From Viscum album (Eukaryota; Streptophyta; Magnoliopsida; Santalales; Viscaceae), in the NCBI GenBank assembly GCA_963277665.1, contig OY728142.1:5842001-5906000 (forward strand): a stretch of DNA of 64,000 nucleotides, given 5' to 3'. Shown one piece after another: positions 62,257 to 64,000 of the stretch. Position 1 is the first letter of the stretch. Each line of letters opens with the position of its first letter. Under the pieces are notes generated by a model. The model was not told where the DNA came from, searched no databases, and worked only from the letters and a program-made list of their open reading frames with translations. The position numbers and the translations under genes were made by a program.

Positions 62257-62274
62257 TTTCCTTTGATGCCAATT
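62257..62274 (-). promoter_or_regulatory. Copia primer-binding site
   Basis: On the minus strand aattggcatcaaaggaaag directly follows the LTR end. It matches the initiator-Met primer site at about nine of 12 core bases; two of the differences are transitions. Confidence 0.65.
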
Positions 62275-63490
62275 TGTGTACCCATTGGTCTAGTGCAGAC
62301 ACCTAAGATGGGGTGAATCAGGTGTCGACTAATTTTTAAAAATTCCAAACAATCCTTGTACCCCCTTTGGAATTCAATCTTTTTTGTTGGTTAGTAAAAT
62401 TTGATATATGTCATATTTTCCTATGAAATAATATAAAACATGCATTAAAGTAATGTAGATAAAGTTATGTGATATTTTTACAAGGTTTGATACATAGTCC
62501 TACTCTATAACAAGATATGTTATTCCCCCAATCATGAATTTTCCACTATAATAAAATGTCAATTAAAATGGGTGGTGTTTCTCGTACCTAAAATGTAGCA
62601 TCTCAATGGAATAATATTTCCTCCCTCCCATAGTAATTCCTTTTATATCTTCACACTAAGTTCATAGTGTCACACTGTTATCTCCTTTTATACCCTAAGT
62701 TGTATAGGTTCTATGGAGTCCCACTATATATATAAGTACTTCACATAAATTTATTCAATGGAAGTACATATCAAGATAGCACATATATTTCACAACATCC
62801 ATAAATTATATCTCCTCCTTATCATTAGAGTATATTTAGATAGTTGATTATCTTCAGCATGAATTCAGCAAACTCCATTCCTAGTGACATCTCACATTTG
62901 TAGTTCTTCAACAAACCTTCACATCTAGATTCCTCTATTATCTTCACTCAAAACCATAGGCTCTCTCAAACTTACCTCATAAGGATGGTAAAATACTATT
63001 ATTATTTTATTTCACTATATCATGTATAATATTCTTCTTATCTTCTTCAATATATCCTATCTTCTATTATATTTTCATAGATTGTGCGTACAAAGTAATA
63101 GAAAATTCTTCTTTTTTATTTCTTCATACATGAGCTTCACACCTTGTCACATGCATGAGAGGCTATATTAAAATATCCATTAATTTTAAATTCACACAAG
63201 TTGTTTTATAGTGTGAAAAATAAGTCACCATCTCAAAATCCTAATCATAGAATATAACTTTTGGGTTTCTATCTATTCTTATATATTTATTTTTCAAATC
63301 AAAGGGTATTCCAGAAATATCCTCTTTTAATTATTCTCCTATTGAAAATCAACCCAAAAAAATCATCACTAAATATATACAGTAGTTCAGCTTCCTCTTC
63401 TTAAAAATATCTCCCCCTAAAATATGAAAATAAAATTTCCACAACTATATAAAATACAAAAAAATAGATACGATGTGGAACTATTATTTA
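62275..63490 (-). repeat. Copia LTR, right copy (5' LTR if one element)
   Basis: Minus-strand LTR ending ...gggtacaca at 62275, immediately followed by a primer site. Homologous to the left copy. The left end of the LTR on the minus strand (high coordinate) was not located beyond about 63490. Confidence 0.75.
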
Positions 63491-64000
63491 TTTTCTCATT
63501 ACACATGTAAATACACACACCCCAGTAGCCCAGAGTCGGTGGTTATATTATTACATTGACATATGATAAAAATAATATCATCCCTAAGGACCAAATAGTT
63601 TAGTAATATTGGTCAAATAGATACATTTAATACACTAATATTATATTTTAAAACACAACACACAACATAAATTTTTTCTTGAGAGTAACTTAATTCCCTC
63701 TAGAATATCCTTGCATAAAAAATAATTGTATACTTCATGGATTCTTAGGGAAAGGAAAAAAAAATAAGGGTGATCTAAAATATCCCTTAAGGGTTAAGTT
63801 AAATGGAAGAAATCATGAATCAAAAATAATAATCAACATGACTAGGTAAATAAATGAACCCACATTCTATTTAAATATTCACTTTAACATAATATGTCAG
63901 GAATAAAAGATTATTAAGTAATTCCATATAAATAAATCACATGATAATGTAACATAACCATGAATATTTTAATAATGGAATAATTACATGGAAATAAATA
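63491..64000. other. Unclassified AT-rich DNA at window end
   Basis: May hold the rest of the right-hand copia LTR. No motif seen. Confidence 0.4.

Larger units (their letters stand above)
43814..63490 (-). mobile_element. SIRE-like Ty1/copia element, split by later insertions (inferred)
   Basis: Two same-orientation copies of an LTR (43814-45395 and 62275-63490) share many blocks. The right-hand copy is followed on the minus strand by a primer site. Read on the minus strand, the end of the LTR resembles the C-rich 'gattcacccc...ttaggtgtct' text that I know from plant SIRE-type copia LTR ends. Removing chromovirus E2 (46250-56706) and the CACTA element (59427-61312) leaves about 4.5 kb of interior, a plausible decayed copia body, though I cannot read gag or pol in it. 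The alternative is two unrelated insertions or solo LTRs of one family. Confidence 0.5.

Noticed and set aside
1..64000. A previously undescribed multi-gene system
   Set aside because: Everything with clear coding signal belongs to known retrotransposon domains in broken form; no coherent new gene cluster was seen.

Overview
The window reads as nuclear DNA of a large-genome seed plant, probably heterochromatic and gene-poor. It is AT-rich and tiled with decayed plant-type transposable elements: Ty3/gypsy chromoviruses with initiator-Met-tRNA primer sites, a SIRE-like Ty1/copia element, and CACTA DNA elements. I see no intact host gene, no rRNA or tRNA gene and no CRISPR array. Almost every open reading frame of 60-180 codons is a shard of a broken polyprotein or a chance frame. 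The species cannot be named from this sequence.

Layout. (1) 128-10703: chromovirus E1, + strand, both LTRs (128-2931, 7756-10703), primer site, gag, protease, RT, RNase H, integrase, chromodomain and polypurine tract, all full of stops. (2) 10704-13600: unclassified AT-rich DNA with a weak minus-strand LTR-end/primer signal near 12.3 kb. (3) About 13600-26164: chromovirus E3, + strand, much older. Its LTRs are recognisable only by patchy homology and TATA boxes, but it keeps a legible zinc knuckle, RT, RNase H and integrase. (4) 26165-30700: local tandem arrays and a small remnant of an apparently intron-containing gene. (5) About 30.7-36 kb and possibly beyond: chromovirus E4, + strand, with a 5' LTR end, primer site, RT, integrase and chromodomain; gag and protease are gone. 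(6) 35855-40700: possible E4 3' LTR and unclassified DNA with one GC-rich patch and AT microsatellites. (7) About 40.7-42274: a CACTA-like element. (8) 43814-63490: two same-direction copies of a SIRE-like copia LTR on the minus strand, plausibly one old element later interrupted by chromovirus E2 (46250-56706) and a short CACTA element (59427-61312).

E1 and E2 are sister elements of one family: same order, same LTR length near 2.8 kb, and a conserved splice-acceptor-like signal immediately before gag. They carry different tandem arrays at the same place in the LTR. E3 and E4 belong to other, older lineages of the same chromodomain-bearing group. Nothing here looks like a functioning multi-gene system. 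The interest lies in the layered insertion history, the methylation-like decay pattern, the composite LTR architecture, and a few unexplained arrays and gene fragments.
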